Shown: piece after piece, positions 7,570 through 15,597 of the stretch | Layout of the letters: each line of letters begins with the position of its first letter | Numbering within the stretch: the first letter of the stretch is position 1 | Assembly (NCBI GenBank): GCA_016708465.1 | Contig: JADJFT010000001.1 | Span: 1 to 64,000, forward strand | Length of the DNA stretch: 64,000 nt | Direction of reading: 5' to 3' | Source of the DNA: Rhodanobacteraceae bacterium | Lineage (GTDB): Bacteria; Pseudomonadota; Gammaproteobacteria; Xanthomonadales; Ahniellaceae | Position numbers and translations under genes: made by a program | Notes under the pieces: model-generated | Seen by the model: only the letters and a program-made list of their open reading frames with translations | Told to the model about the DNA's origin: nothing | Database searches by the model: none

Positions 7570-8110
7570 ATGAACAAGTACACCGTAGTGAAACTGTTGG
7601 CGTTCACCTTGCCCTTGCTGCTGGCCAGCGTCGATACGCAGGCGCAGCGCGCGCGTGCTGCCGGCGCCAAACCCAATGCGCAGGGTGGCGTCACTGCCGG
7701 CGCTGCCGCGGCTGGCACCACCCCCGCAGGCACGCGGCATGCTCGCGGCGCGGTCGTTGCCAGCGATGGTCAAGGCAATGCCGCAGGTGCCAGTGGCGCT
7801 GCCGTAGAAACCGCGAGCGGCGCCAAAGCCGGCCGTGCCGGTGCATTTCAACGCGGTTCGGACGGCGCCTTCCAGCGTGGCGGCGGCGTCGCGGCCAGCG
7901 GTGCCAACGGCAGCGTGAATTCGCAGGGTTCGGTCAGCGGCGACGGGCAGGGCAATGTCGGCGGTTCGCGCGCGACCAACGCGAGCAGTAGCGATGGCTC
8001 GACCTATTCGGGCGAGACCGACTACAACACCAGCGATGGCGTAACGCATTCGGGGGTCGTGCACGAATGCCAGTGGTGCCGTGGTGGCCTGTCCTAAGCC
8101 GAAGGGATAA
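7570..8110 (+). CDS. secreted Gly/Ala/Ser-rich protein with C-terminal Cys pair (frameshifted)
   Basis: This starts 14 bases after the previous gene. A signal peptide (KLLAFTLPLLLASVDTQAQ) precedes a low-complexity domain with repeated short motifs (VASDGQGN, SGDGQGN, AFQRGSDGAFQRGGG). The displayed frame ends at 8097, but dropping one G from the five-G run at 8052-8056 yields SCTNASGAVVACPKPKG and a stop at 8108-8110. This two-cysteine ending is the form I recall for homologous secreted proteins in xanthomonads. Length is 3n+1, which fits an insertion. Function unknown; probably co-transcribed with the Spy-like gene. Confidence 0.6.
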
Positions 8111-8152
8111 GGCTGGACCGATGCGGGCGGGCCGTCAGGTGCCGCCCGTAGT

Positions 8153-8648
8153 TCAGGCATCGCGATTCTTCGCACGCATCGTGCGCTGCTTCTCGATCTG
8201 CCACTCGCGGTCCTTGATGGTGTCGCGCTTGTCGTGTTCTTTCTTGCCGAGCGCGAGGCCGAGTTCGATCTTGGCAAGATTGTTCTTCCAGTACAGCGCA
8301 GTCGGAACCAGCGTGTAGCCCCTTGCGTTCGATCTGTCCGGTGAGGCGGTCGATCTCGTCACGGTTCAATAGTAGTTTGCGCGTGCGCCGCTCCTCGGGC
8401 ACGACGTGCGTCGATGCCGTCTGTAACGGAATGATTTGCGCGCCGAACAGGAACATTTCACCTTTGCGGATGATCGCGTAGGCATCGGTGATGTTGGCGC
8501 GTCCGGCGCGTAGCGACTTCACTTCCCAACCTTGCAGCATGAGACCCGCTTCGACCCGTTCGTCGAACTTGTACTCGTACTTCGCGCGCTTGTTCAACGC
8601 AATCGTGCCGGAATGGCTGTCGTCCTTGTCTTTCTTGTGTTTGCTCAT
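8153..8648 (-). CDS. smpB: SsrA-binding protein SmpB (frameshifted)
   Basis: SmpB binds tmRNA and delivers it to stalled ribosomes. The start ATG 8648 gives the lysine-rich MSKHKKDKDD. The OB-fold core follows: LNKRAKYEYKFDERVEAGL, GWEVKSLRAGRANITDAY and the C-terminal region WKNNLAKIELGLALGKKEHD with the tail DREWQIEKQRTMRAK. The frame breaks at four C (8319-8322); with three, IERKG continues into YTLVPTALYWK and gives 164 aa, the normal size. As SmpB is highly conserved, this is likely a sequence error. It faces ratA divergently and is only about 3.3 kb from ssrA. Confidence 0.93.
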
Positions 8649-8721
8649 GATCGCAAGTGTAGCGGCGTGGGCGCACCGGTTAGAATGCACGCCCGTCGAC
8701 AAGGGTGTGAATGGATGGCTC

Positions 8722-9168
8722 GTGAGCCGCATTGATCGCAGCAGCCTGATCGCACGACCGGCTGCCGTCGTGTTTGATCTCATCAACGAAGTGGCGGCGT
8801 ATCCCGGTGCATTCAACTGGTGTCGCGGCGCCAGCGTGCTCGAGCGCGATGGCGAGTCGATGCTGGCCAAGCTCGATCTCAGTTTCGCCGGATTTCAGTC
8901 ATCGTTTGCGACACGCAACCGCTTCATCCGGCCCGAACGCATCGATCTCGAATTGGTCGAAGGGCCGTTCGCGGCCTTGCGCGGTGCCTGGACGTTTACC
9001 GCCCTTGGCGACTGTGGTTGTCGCGTGAACCTGCACCTTGATTTCGAAATGGCCGGGCGCTTTGTTGGATCGGCGCTCGCGATGGGTTTCCAGGGGTTGG
9101 CGGATCGCATGGTCGATGACTTCGCCCGCGTCGCGCGCGCGCTACCGGAGCGTGGCGATGCGCATTGA
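8722..9168 (+). CDS. ratA: RatA-like START-domain protein
   Basis: RatA/PasT belongs to the SRPBCC (START-like) superfamily, implicated in ribosome association and in ubiquinone metabolism as a COQ10-like protein. The start GTG 8722 (MSRIDRSSLIARP) aligns with family N-termini; an upstream GTG at 8707 is possible. Typical motifs are VVFDLINEVAAYP and the C-terminal amphipathic helix (GLADRMVDDFARVAR). The frame is intact at 148 aa. The 3' end overlaps ratB by 11 bases, and it is divergent from smpB as in other gammaproteobacteria. Confidence 0.9.
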   Translation: MSRIDRSSLIARPAAVVFDLINEVAAYPGAFNWCRGASVLERDGESMLAKLDLSFAGFQSSFATRNRFIRPERIDLELVEGPFAALRGAWTFTALGDCGCRVNLHLDFEMAGRFVGSALAMGFQGLADRMVDDFARVARALPERGDAH

Positions 9169-9455
9169 GGTCGTACTTGCATTCGCCGAGGCGCAACACT
9201 GCGTCATCGTCGATCTGCCCGAGGGGGCCACTGTCGCCGATGCACTGGCCGCGTCAGGGCTGGCAATGAGCGGCATCGATGACGAGCAGATCGGCGTGTG
9301 GAATCGTCGCGTCACGCTGGCCGCAGTGTTGCGCGACGCCGACCGTCGTCGAGCTCTATCGTCCGGCGGTCGCCGACCCGAAGCAGGCACGGCGCACGCG
9401 CGCCGAACGCAATCCGGTCGGTGTGCAGGCGAAGCGGAAGTTCAGCCGTTCTTGA
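9158..9455 (+). CDS. ratB: RatB-like RnfH-family protein (frameshifted)
   Basis: This is a small beta-grasp (RnfH/UPF0125) protein. It begins MRIEVVLAFAEAQ and has the conserved IGVWNRRV. After LRDADR the frame breaks near 9343-9350; removing one base restores VELYRPAVADPKQARRTRAERN and a basic tail ending FSRS with stop 9453-9455. Length is 3n+1, in line with one inserted base; corrected length is 98 aa. It overlaps ratA upstream, and its end overlaps the convergent bamE by 14 bases. Confidence 0.87.
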
Positions 9456-9828
9456 TTTTGCGATTGTCTTCCGGAATGTTGCGCTGAAGATCTTTACTTT
9501 CTTCCAGCAAATCATCGCCTGACTTCGGCAGCCAGTCGCCTTCGATCTTGCTCAGCGTGCCGCTCTCGAAATGCAGGGTCAGCGCCTTGATTTCGGGTTT
9601 CTTGCGACGATGACTGTTGCTGGTCACGTATTCCCAACGCTCCTGATTGAACGGCGAAGCGACTTGCGGCGTGCCCATCACCAGTTCGACTTGGCGCATG
9701 GTCATGCCCGGCTTCAGTTGATCGACCATCTTTTGGTCGACGATATTGCCTTGGCGCATGTCCATCTTGTAAATCAGAGCGCAGCCGTTGAGCAGGGTCA
9801 GCGCGAGCAGCAGGACGATTCGAAGCAT
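9442..9828 (-). CDS. bamE: outer-membrane assembly lipoprotein BamE (OmlA)
   Basis: BamE is a subunit of the BAM complex that inserts beta-barrel proteins. The start ATG 9828 gives a lipoprotein signal with lipobox LLNGC (Cys about 16). The SmpA/OmlA fold is seen in QLKPGMTMRQVELVMGTP, then NQERWEYV, and the acylated N-terminal region would sit in the outer membrane. Length 128 aa. It is divergent from fur, as omlA is in Xanthomonas. The ORF extending upstream to 9900 is not used because it lacks the signal start. Confidence 0.93.
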   Translation of the reverse strand: MLRIVLLLALTLLNGCALIYKMDMRQGNIVDQKMVDQLKPGMTMRQVELVMGTPQVASPFNQERWEYVTSNSHRRKKPEIKALTLHFESGTLSKIEGDWLPKSGDDLLEESKDLQRNIPEDNRKIKNG

Positions 9829-9905
9829 CGTGGATTCACCGGGAAAACGAAGCGGCGATGATACACTGCCGGCCTGAATCGCAACCGTTCCGGAGCCCAC
9901 CCCGC

Positions 9906-10313
9906 ATGGAAACGCAGGACCTGCGCAAGGCCGGCCTGAAGGTCACGCTGCCGCGCGTGCGCATCCTCGAAATTCTTGAGGAGAAGCAGGGCACGCACAT
10001 GACGGCAGAAGATGTTTACAAGGAACTGCTCCGGCATAACGACGACATCGGGCTGGCCACGGTGTATCGGGTACTCACCCAGTTTGAAGCCGCCGGCATT
10101 GTTTCCAAGCACAATTTCGAGGGCGGCCAGGCGGTGTTCGAACTGGATCGTGGCGAACACCACGATCACATGGTCTGCATCGAAACCGGCAAGGTCATCG
10201 AATTCGTTGATGCCGAGATCGAAAAGCGCCAGCACGAGATCGCGGCGCGACATGGTTACGACCTGGAAGAGCACAGCCTTGTGCTCTATGTCCGCCCGAA
10301 GCGGAAAAAATAA
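9906..10313 (+). CDS. fur: ferric uptake regulator Fur
   Basis: This is a Fe2+-dependent repressor of iron acquisition. It has 135 aa from ATG 9906 (METQDLRKAGLKVTLPR). The winged-helix domain includes TAEDVYKELL and LATVYRVLTQFEAAGIV; metal ligands lie in GEHHDHMVC and the C-terminal dimerisation domain. Only one CxxC-type cysteine region is evident, as in many Fur proteins lacking a structural zinc site. It shares a 77-base intergenic region with bamE; no clear Fur box was identified there by eye. Confidence 0.94.
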   Translation: METQDLRKAGLKVTLPRVRILEILEEKQGTHMTAEDVYKELLRHNDDIGLATVYRVLTQFEAAGIVSKHNFEGGQAVFELDRGEHHDHMVCIETGKVIEFVDAEIEKRQHEIAARHGYDLEEHSLVLYVRPKRKK

Positions 10314-10366
10314 CTAAGAGTGCGGTGCAGCTTCGGGTAGCGCCGCCGAACCGATTGAGGAATGAG

Positions 10367-12082
10367 ATGAAGAAGCTGCTGATCGTCGGCGCGCTGCTGG
10401 TTGCTGCGGGTGTCGGGTACTACGTGTTGAAGCCGGGCATGCCCGGGTCGGGAGCGTTGTCGTCGATGTCGACGGTGGGCCCGCTCGACTATGTGCCGGC
10501 AGACACCGCGTTCGTTTTCGCGAATGTCGAACCGATGCCGAAGGCCGTGACCAAGGTCTGGATGGAGCAGTTCGCGCAGATCTCCGGGATCTACGCGATG
10601 CAGGCCAAAATGGTTGAGCAGAAGCTGGCGAAGGAAGATCCGCAAGGCAAGGCAGTGAAATGGGCGCGCGCGTTGGCGGCTGAAGCCAAGGACCGCACGC
10701 CAGAACAGATCATGGCCGAGTTCGGCGTCGACATGCAGGTGCGTTACGCGATTTATGAAGTCGCAGCGCGTCCGGTAATGCGTCTGGAACTGACGGATCC
10801 CGCCAAGGCCCGTGCCTTCATCGCGCGCGTCGAGCAAAAGGCCGGCGAGAAGATGCCGACCGCCAAGGTCGATGCGCTCGAATACTGGAACTTCACCGAA
10901 GCAGAAGACAAAGGGCGCGTCGTCGCTGCGCTCGATGGTAAGCAACTCGTGCTCGCGTTCTTGAGCAGCAACGATGACGACGCGGCACTGCGCAATGCAT
11001 TTGGACTGAATCGTCCGAAGCAGTCGCTGGCGGCGTCGGGCAAGCTGGTGCAGTTGAACAAGGAGTTCGGGTACACGCCGTATGCCAGTGGCTATGTCGA
11101 TACGCGCAAGCTGATCGCCTTGGTCGATGATGCCGAACCAGCTGCAGATGCACCCGCCGCTGCAGAATTGAAAGCGACCTGCGCAAAAGACTACGACGCA
11201 ATCGCCAAGGCGATGCCGCGCGCGGTATTCGGCTATACGCAGTTCGAAGCGAAGTCGATTCAGGCCAAGATGCTGCTGGAATTGCGCCCCGATATCGCCG
11301 CCGATCTGCAACTCGTGCCGGCACCGCTGCCCGGTGCCGATGCTACTGCCGGTAGTGCCGTCAGCTTCGGGTTTGCAATGAACCTGGAAGCACTCGCGAA
11401 TTTCGTGAATAAGCAGGCAGGCGCGATCATCGCTGCGCCCTATGCCTGCCCGGCGCTCGCCGACTTGAATGACGGCGCGACCAAGGCCAAGGAGCAATTC
11501 AGCAACCCCGGTCTGTACATGGCCGCGAGCGCCTTCAATGCCGTGCATCTGATTGCCAGCAAGTTTGTGATGCCACAGCCAGGCGTCGATGGTGCGCCGA
11601 GCGAGCCAGAATTCGCCGGCAAATTGCTGGTCGGTTCGAAGAGTCCGGCCGGCTTGATCGGCATGGTCAGCGGTTTCGTGCCGCAGATCGCCGCGTTGAA
11701 CCTGCAACCGAACGGCGAACTGAAGGCGATCCCGGCGGACCCGTCGATCCCGGTCAAAGGCCCGATGCATGCGCTGATGTCGGACACCGCCATCGGCGTC
11801 AGTGTTGGCGAGGGCGAAGCGGCGACACTGAAAGCAGCTATGACCGTCGATACCGGCAACAAAGCACTGATTGCAGTCGGGTATGGCGGCGCGTTCTTTC
11901 AGTCGATCTTTGCGCAAGCATCGGCCGAACTCGCAAAGTCCACCGATCCCGAGGCAGCGGAACTGCAGAAGACGATGGTCGCGTTGCAAAAAGTCTATGC
12001 CGAATCGATCGACCACATCGACATGCAGGTGCGTGTCGCCGACCGTGGCATCGAATTCGTGCAGGATGTGCGAATGAAGTAG
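10367..12082 (+). CDS. conserved hypothetical membrane-anchored protein
   Basis: The start ATG 10367 gives MKKLLIVGALLVAAGVGYYVL, a single N-terminal membrane anchor or signal, followed by about 545 residues of a soluble, probably periplasmic domain. Features include VPADTAFVFANVEPMP near the N-terminus and AALDGKQLVLAF mid-protein; this layout resembles DUF3352-like proteins that assess self-inhibition, but I am not sure. It lies 53 bases after fur on the same strand and convergent with recN. No catalytic motif recognised. Confidence 0.6.
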   Translation: MKKLLIVGALLVAAGVGYYVLKPGMPGSGALSSMSTVGPLDYVPADTAFVFANVEPMPKAVTKVWMEQFAQISGIYAMQAKMVEQKLAKEDPQGKAVKWARALAAEAKDRTPEQIMAEFGVDMQVRYAIYEVAARPVMRLELTDPAKARAFIARVEQKAGEKMPTAKVDALEYWNFTEAEDKGRVVAALDGKQLVLAFLSSNDDDAALRNAFGLNRPKQSLAASGKLVQLNKEFGYTPYASGYVDTRKLIALVDDAEPAADAPAAAELKATCAKDYDAIAKAMPRAVFGYTQFEAKSIQAKMLLELRPDIAADLQLVPAPLPGADATAGSAVSFGFAMNLEALANFVNKQAGAIIAAPYACPALADLNDGATKAKEQFSNPGLYMAASAFNAVHLIASKFVMPQPGVDGAPSEPEFAGKLLVGSKSPAGLIGMVSGFVPQIAALNLQPNGELKAIPADPSIPVKGPMHALMSDTAIGVSVGEGEAATLKAAMTVDTGNKALIAVGYGGAFFQSIFAQASAELAKSTDPEAAELQKTMVALQKVYAESIDHIDMQVRVADRGIEFVQDVRMK

Positions 12083-12116
12083 GCAATCGCCGGCGGGCGA
12101 TCTTGCATCGGCCGCC

Positions 12117-13784
12117 TTATCGCGCCGCCGCGATCATTTCTTTCGCGGCGGAGCGGGTGGCGCTGGTGATTTCGACACCGCCGAGCATGCGTGCGATCTC
12201 ATCGACCCGCGGTTTGGCATCGAGTGGCTCGATGCGGGTGTGCGTCTGGCCATCGATGACCGACTTGCGTACCGCGAAATGCTGATGGCCTTGCGCCGCG
12301 ACTTGGGCGAGATGGGTGACGCATAACACCTGTCGCGTCGATCCGAGTTCGCGCAGTTTTCGCCCAACCACTTCGGCAGTGCCACCGCCAATGCCGGAAT
12401 CGACTTCGTCGAACACCATGACCGGCACGTCATCGGAACCGATCGCCGCCACTTCGATGGCCAGGCTAATTCTTGCCAGTTCGCCACCAGACGCAATCTT
12501 GCGCAGTGGCCGTCCTGGCTGGCCCGGATTCGGACTGACCACAAATTCGATCTCGTCGCGCCCAGACAATGCAAATTCGCACTCGTCTGTCGTCTCGATC
12601 TGGATCTCGAAGGCGCCCGCGATGGCGAGTTCGCGCAGCAGCCCGGTGACGCGCGTGGCGAGCGTGGTGGCGGCAAAACGACGTGATTCCGATAGCGCCT
12701 TGGCCGCGCGTACGTAGTCGATCAATGCCGCTTCGCGTTCGCGGCGCAACAGTTCGATTTTGCTGCCGGCATGTTGCAGGCGATCGATCTCGTCGCTGAG
12801 TTCGTTCAGCCGCATGCCGAGTTCCTGCGCCGGAACGCGATGCTTGCGCGAGAGTTCGTGCAGCTTGCCGAGTTGCGTGTCGAGTTCACCATAGCGCTGC
12901 GGATCGAGGTCTTGCCCGGAACGATAGCGTTCCAGTTCGTTGATCGCCTCGACCACCTGGATGCCGGCGGATTCGAGCAATTCAGCGACTGGTGCGAGCG
13001 CGGCATCGACTTGCGCGAGCTTGCGCGCGTCGGTTGCGCAATGGGCCAGCAGCGATGTCGCCGAGTGATCGTCGTCGCTGTCCAGCGCGTCGATCAGCTT
13101 CTGACTGCCCGACAATAGCGTCGCCGCATGGGCGAGTCGGCGGTGGTCGTCGACCAACCGCGCATATGATTCTTCGGACAGCGCATGGTTGCTCAATTCC
13201 TGATGCTGAAAGCGCAGGTAGTCGACGCGGTCCGGGTCGCCGCTGTTGGCGCCGGCAAGGTCGGAGATCTGTCGATCGATTTCGGCAATGTGTCGGGCCA
13301 CACGCTGCACATCGTCGATGCGATCCGGGTGCTGCGCAAAAGCGTCAAGCAAGGTGAGCTGATGTTTACGTGACAGCAACGCCTGATGTTCATGCTGGCC
13401 ATGGATCTCGACCAAGAATGCTGCGGCTTCGCGCAAGACCGACAACGACACCGGGCGATCATTGATCCAGGCACGCGAGCTGCCGTCGGCACGGATCACC
13501 CGACGCAGCCGCAGTTGTTCCTCATCGTCAAGCTCCTGCTCGCGCAACCAGGCGCGGGTAGCGGGCAGGGCGCGCAGGTCAAATTCGGCGGACATCTCGG
13601 CGCGGTCGGCACCATGACGAACCACGCCGGCGTCACCGCGACCGCCCGCCAGCAACATCAGCGCATCGACCAGCAAGGATTTTCCGGCACCGGTTTCTCC
13701 GGTGAGCACACTCATGCCGGCCGCGAAATTCACGTCGGCACCGTCGATGATTGCGAAATCTTTGACAAACAGGGTACGCAGCAT
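12117..13784 (-). CDS. recN: DNA repair protein RecN
   Basis: RecN is an SMC-like ATPase for double-strand-break repair. It has 555 aa with Walker A GETGAGKS (residues about 29-36), Q-rich EIHGQHEHQALL, a long central coiled coil, signature KIASGGELARISLAIE, and Walker B VMVFDEVDSGIGG followed by CVTHLAQVAA. The frame is intact and of typical length. It is divergent from hrcA with a 99-base gap. No LexA box was identified by eye. Confidence 0.96.
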   Translation of the reverse strand: MLRTLFVKDFAIIDGADVNFAAGMSVLTGETGAGKSLLVDALMLLAGGRGDAGVVRHGADRAEMSAEFDLRALPATRAWLREQELDDEEQLRLRRVIRADGSSRAWINDRPVSLSVLREAAAFLVEIHGQHEHQALLSRKHQLTLLDAFAQHPDRIDDVQRVARHIAEIDRQISDLAGANSGDPDRVDYLRFQHQELSNHALSEESYARLVDDHRRLAHAATLLSGSQKLIDALDSDDDHSATSLLAHCATDARKLAQVDAALAPVAELLESAGIQVVEAINELERYRSGQDLDPQRYGELDTQLGKLHELSRKHRVPAQELGMRLNELSDEIDRLQHAGSKIELLRREREAALIDYVRAAKALSESRRFAATTLATRVTGLLRELAIAGAFEIQIETTDECEFALSGRDEIEFVVSPNPGQPGRPLRKIASGGELARISLAIEVAAIGSDDVPVMVFDEVDSGIGGGTAEVVGRKLRELGSTRQVLCVTHLAQVAAQGHQHFAVRKSVIDGQTHTRIEPLDAKPRVDEIARMLGGVEITSATRSAAKEMIAAAR

Positions 13785-13845
13785 GTCGGAGAGGCTAGCA
13801 AAGCCGAGCGATCACGTCACCGCGCGTTGACCTTTGCGCGGCAGG

Positions 13846-13873
13846 ATTGATAGCGTCGGCCGCATCCCCATCT
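13846..13873 (+). promoter_or_regulatory. candidate sigma-32 promoter of hrcA
   Basis: ATTGATA (consensus CTTGAAA) at 13846-13852 and CCCCATCT at 13866-13873 are 13 bases apart; the -10 element matches the sigma-32 consensus fully. The start point would be near 13880, only a few bases before ATG 13884, implying an almost leaderless mRNA. Weaker than the dnaK promoter candidate because of that geometry. Confidence 0.4.
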
Positions 13874-13883
13874 CTGCAGCATC

Positions 13884-14939
13884 ATGAATCGCCGCCTCGC
13901 CGACCAACTCGATGCCCGTTCGCGCCATTTGCTGCGCACGTTGATCGCGCAGTACATCCGCGATGGCGAGCCGGTGGGTTCGCGCACGTTGGCGAAGCAC
14001 AGTGGTCTTGACCTCAGCCCGGCGACCATCCGCAATGTGCTGTCTGATCTGGAAGAAGTCGGGCTGATCGCAGCGCCGCATACCTCGGCCGGACGTATCC
14101 CGACCGCGCAGGGTTATCGGCTGTTCGTCGATTCGCTGCTGCAATTGCAGGCCCCGCGCCCGGATGAAATGGACGCGCTGCAGCGCGAGATCCCGTCTGG
14201 CGGCACCACCAATGAGGTGCTCAGCCGGGTGTCCGGTGTGCTCAGTCAATTGACCCATTTCGTCGGGCTGGTGACGGTGCCGAAGCGCGAGCAGTTCGCA
14301 TTTCGCCAGATTGATTTCGTCCAGCTCGGGCCGAGCCGGGTGCTGGTGATCCTGGTGTTCACCGACAACGAAGTACAGAACCGTGTGCTCGACTTGCCGC
14401 GCGCCTATGCGGCGAGCGAGTTGGAGCAGCTCGCGAATTACCTCAACCAGAATTTTTCGGGCTTGCCGCTGGACGAAATTCGGCGCCGCATCGTTACCGA
14501 AATGGAAGTGGCGCGCGATTCCATCGATCGCGTACTGCGCTCAGCGATCGAGCTCGCCAATGCCTCGTTTCGCTGCGAATCGAGCGACGAGTTTGTCGTC
14601 TCAGGTCAGACCAATTTGATGGGATTGTCCGAGATGGCCAGTGTCGAGCGGCTGCGCGACTTGTTCGAGGCGTTCAACCGCAAACGTGAATTGGCGCGCC
14701 TGCTCGAAGGCTGTGTGCACGCGGAGGGTGTGCGTTTGTTTATCGGTGAGGAATCGGGCTACGCCCCGCTTGGTTCCTGCAGCATGGTGACCGCACCCTA
14801 TGGCGCAGACGGCCGACTGCTCGGCGTGATTGGCGTGATCGGCCCGACGCGCATGGACTATGACCGCGTCATTCCGGTCGTGCAGACCACGGCGCGGATT
14901 CTCTCGGGTGCCTTGAAGAACGCTGGACTGGCCCCATAA
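13884..14939 (+). CDS. hrcA: heat-inducible transcription repressor HrcA
   Basis: HrcA represses heat-shock genes through CIRCE operators. It has 351 aa. The winged-helix N-terminus is typical (RDGEPVGSRTLAKHSGLDLSP, ATIRNVLSDLEE, TSAGRIPTAQGYRLF). The central GAF-like and dimerisation regions follow (VLVILVFTDN, then the LGVIGVIGPTRMDYDRVIP box near the end). It leads the hrcA-grpE-dnaK-dnaJ cluster. No clear CIRCE element was seen upstream of hrcA, grpE or dnaK; in xanthomonads CIRCE lies at groESL, outside this window. Confidence 0.95.
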   Translation: MNRRLADQLDARSRHLLRTLIAQYIRDGEPVGSRTLAKHSGLDLSPATIRNVLSDLEEVGLIAAPHTSAGRIPTAQGYRLFVDSLLQLQAPRPDEMDALQREIPSGGTTNEVLSRVSGVLSQLTHFVGLVTVPKREQFAFRQIDFVQLGPSRVLVILVFTDNEVQNRVLDLPRAYAASELEQLANYLNQNFSGLPLDEIRRRIVTEMEVARDSIDRVLRSAIELANASFRCESSDEFVVSGQTNLMGLSEMASVERLRDLFEAFNRKRELARLLEGCVHAEGVRLFIGEESGYAPLGSCSMVTAPYGADGRLLGVIGVIGPTRMDYDRVIPVVQTTARILSGALKNAGLAP

Positions 14940-14985
14940 GCCGGACGGGGCAAACCGGCCAATCGGCCGAAGCACGGAGAATTCG

Positions 14986-15516
14986 ATGAATCAGGACACG
15001 ACGTTGGTGGACGACGACGATTTCGGTGCGTTGCCGGCCGAAGAATTGGAAGGTCGCATTCACGAACTGCAAAACCAGTTGGGTGCCGCCAAAGATGAGC
15101 AGGTGCGCCTGCTCGCCGAGATGGATAACCAGCGCAAGCGCGCCATGCGGGATGTCGATGCGGCCCGCAAGTACGGTGTCGAAAAGCTGCTGAACGATCT
15201 GATGCCGGTGTGCGACGGGCTGGAAATGGGCTTGAGCCAAGGTGGCAGTGACCCCGCCAGGTTGCGCGAAGGCATGGACCTGACCTTGAAGCTGCTGCTG
15301 AAGGCCAGCGAGCAGCATGGCCTGACCCGATTGAAGCCGGTGGGTGAAGCGTTCAATCCGGAATGGCATCAGGCGATGGCGATGATTCCGACCGCCGAGA
15401 AGCCGGCCGGCACCGTCATTGACGTGTTCCAGACTGGCTATCGGCTGCATGAGCGCTTGATCCGCCCGGCGATGGTGACCGTCGCGGCCGATCCACTGCC
15501 GCCTGAAGACGCGTAA
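14986..15516 (+). CDS. grpE: nucleotide exchange factor GrpE
   Basis: GrpE drives ADP release from DnaK. It has 176 aa with an acidic N-terminus (TLVDDDDF), a long coiled-coil helix (RIHELQNQLGAAKDEQVR through EMDNQRKRAMRDVDAARKYG) and the C-terminal beta-wing domain (GEAFNPEWHQAMAMIPT). The gene is 46 bases after hrcA. The frame is complete. Confidence 0.95.
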   Translation: MNQDTTLVDDDDFGALPAEELEGRIHELQNQLGAAKDEQVRLLAEMDNQRKRAMRDVDAARKYGVEKLLNDLMPVCDGLEMGLSQGGSDPARLREGMDLTLKLLLKASEQHGLTRLKPVGEAFNPEWHQAMAMIPTAEKPAGTVIDVFQTGYRLHERLIRPAMVTVAADPLPPEDA

Positions 15517-15524
15517 GCCGTCCC

Positions 15525-15552
15525 CTTGAACCCTGCGTTCACATCCTCATAA
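15525..15552 (+). promoter_or_regulatory. sigma-32 heat-shock promoter of dnaK
   Basis: CTTGAAC at 15525-15531 (6 of 7 to CTTGAAA) and CCTCATAA at 15545-15552 (close to CCCCATNT) are 13 bases apart, the favoured sigma-32 spacing. It lies 45 bases before the dnaK start, so dnaK can be induced independently of hrcA-grpE. Confidence 0.6.
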
Positions 15553-15597
15553 CAGCGCCATCCGCCGCAAGGCATTCAAGATTTCCGGAGAGACATC

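Noticed and set aside
10286..12016. 576-aa antisense open frame opposite the conserved hypothetical gene
   Set aside because: High-GC codon bias makes long antisense frames; no domain, no start context, fully covered by a better gene.
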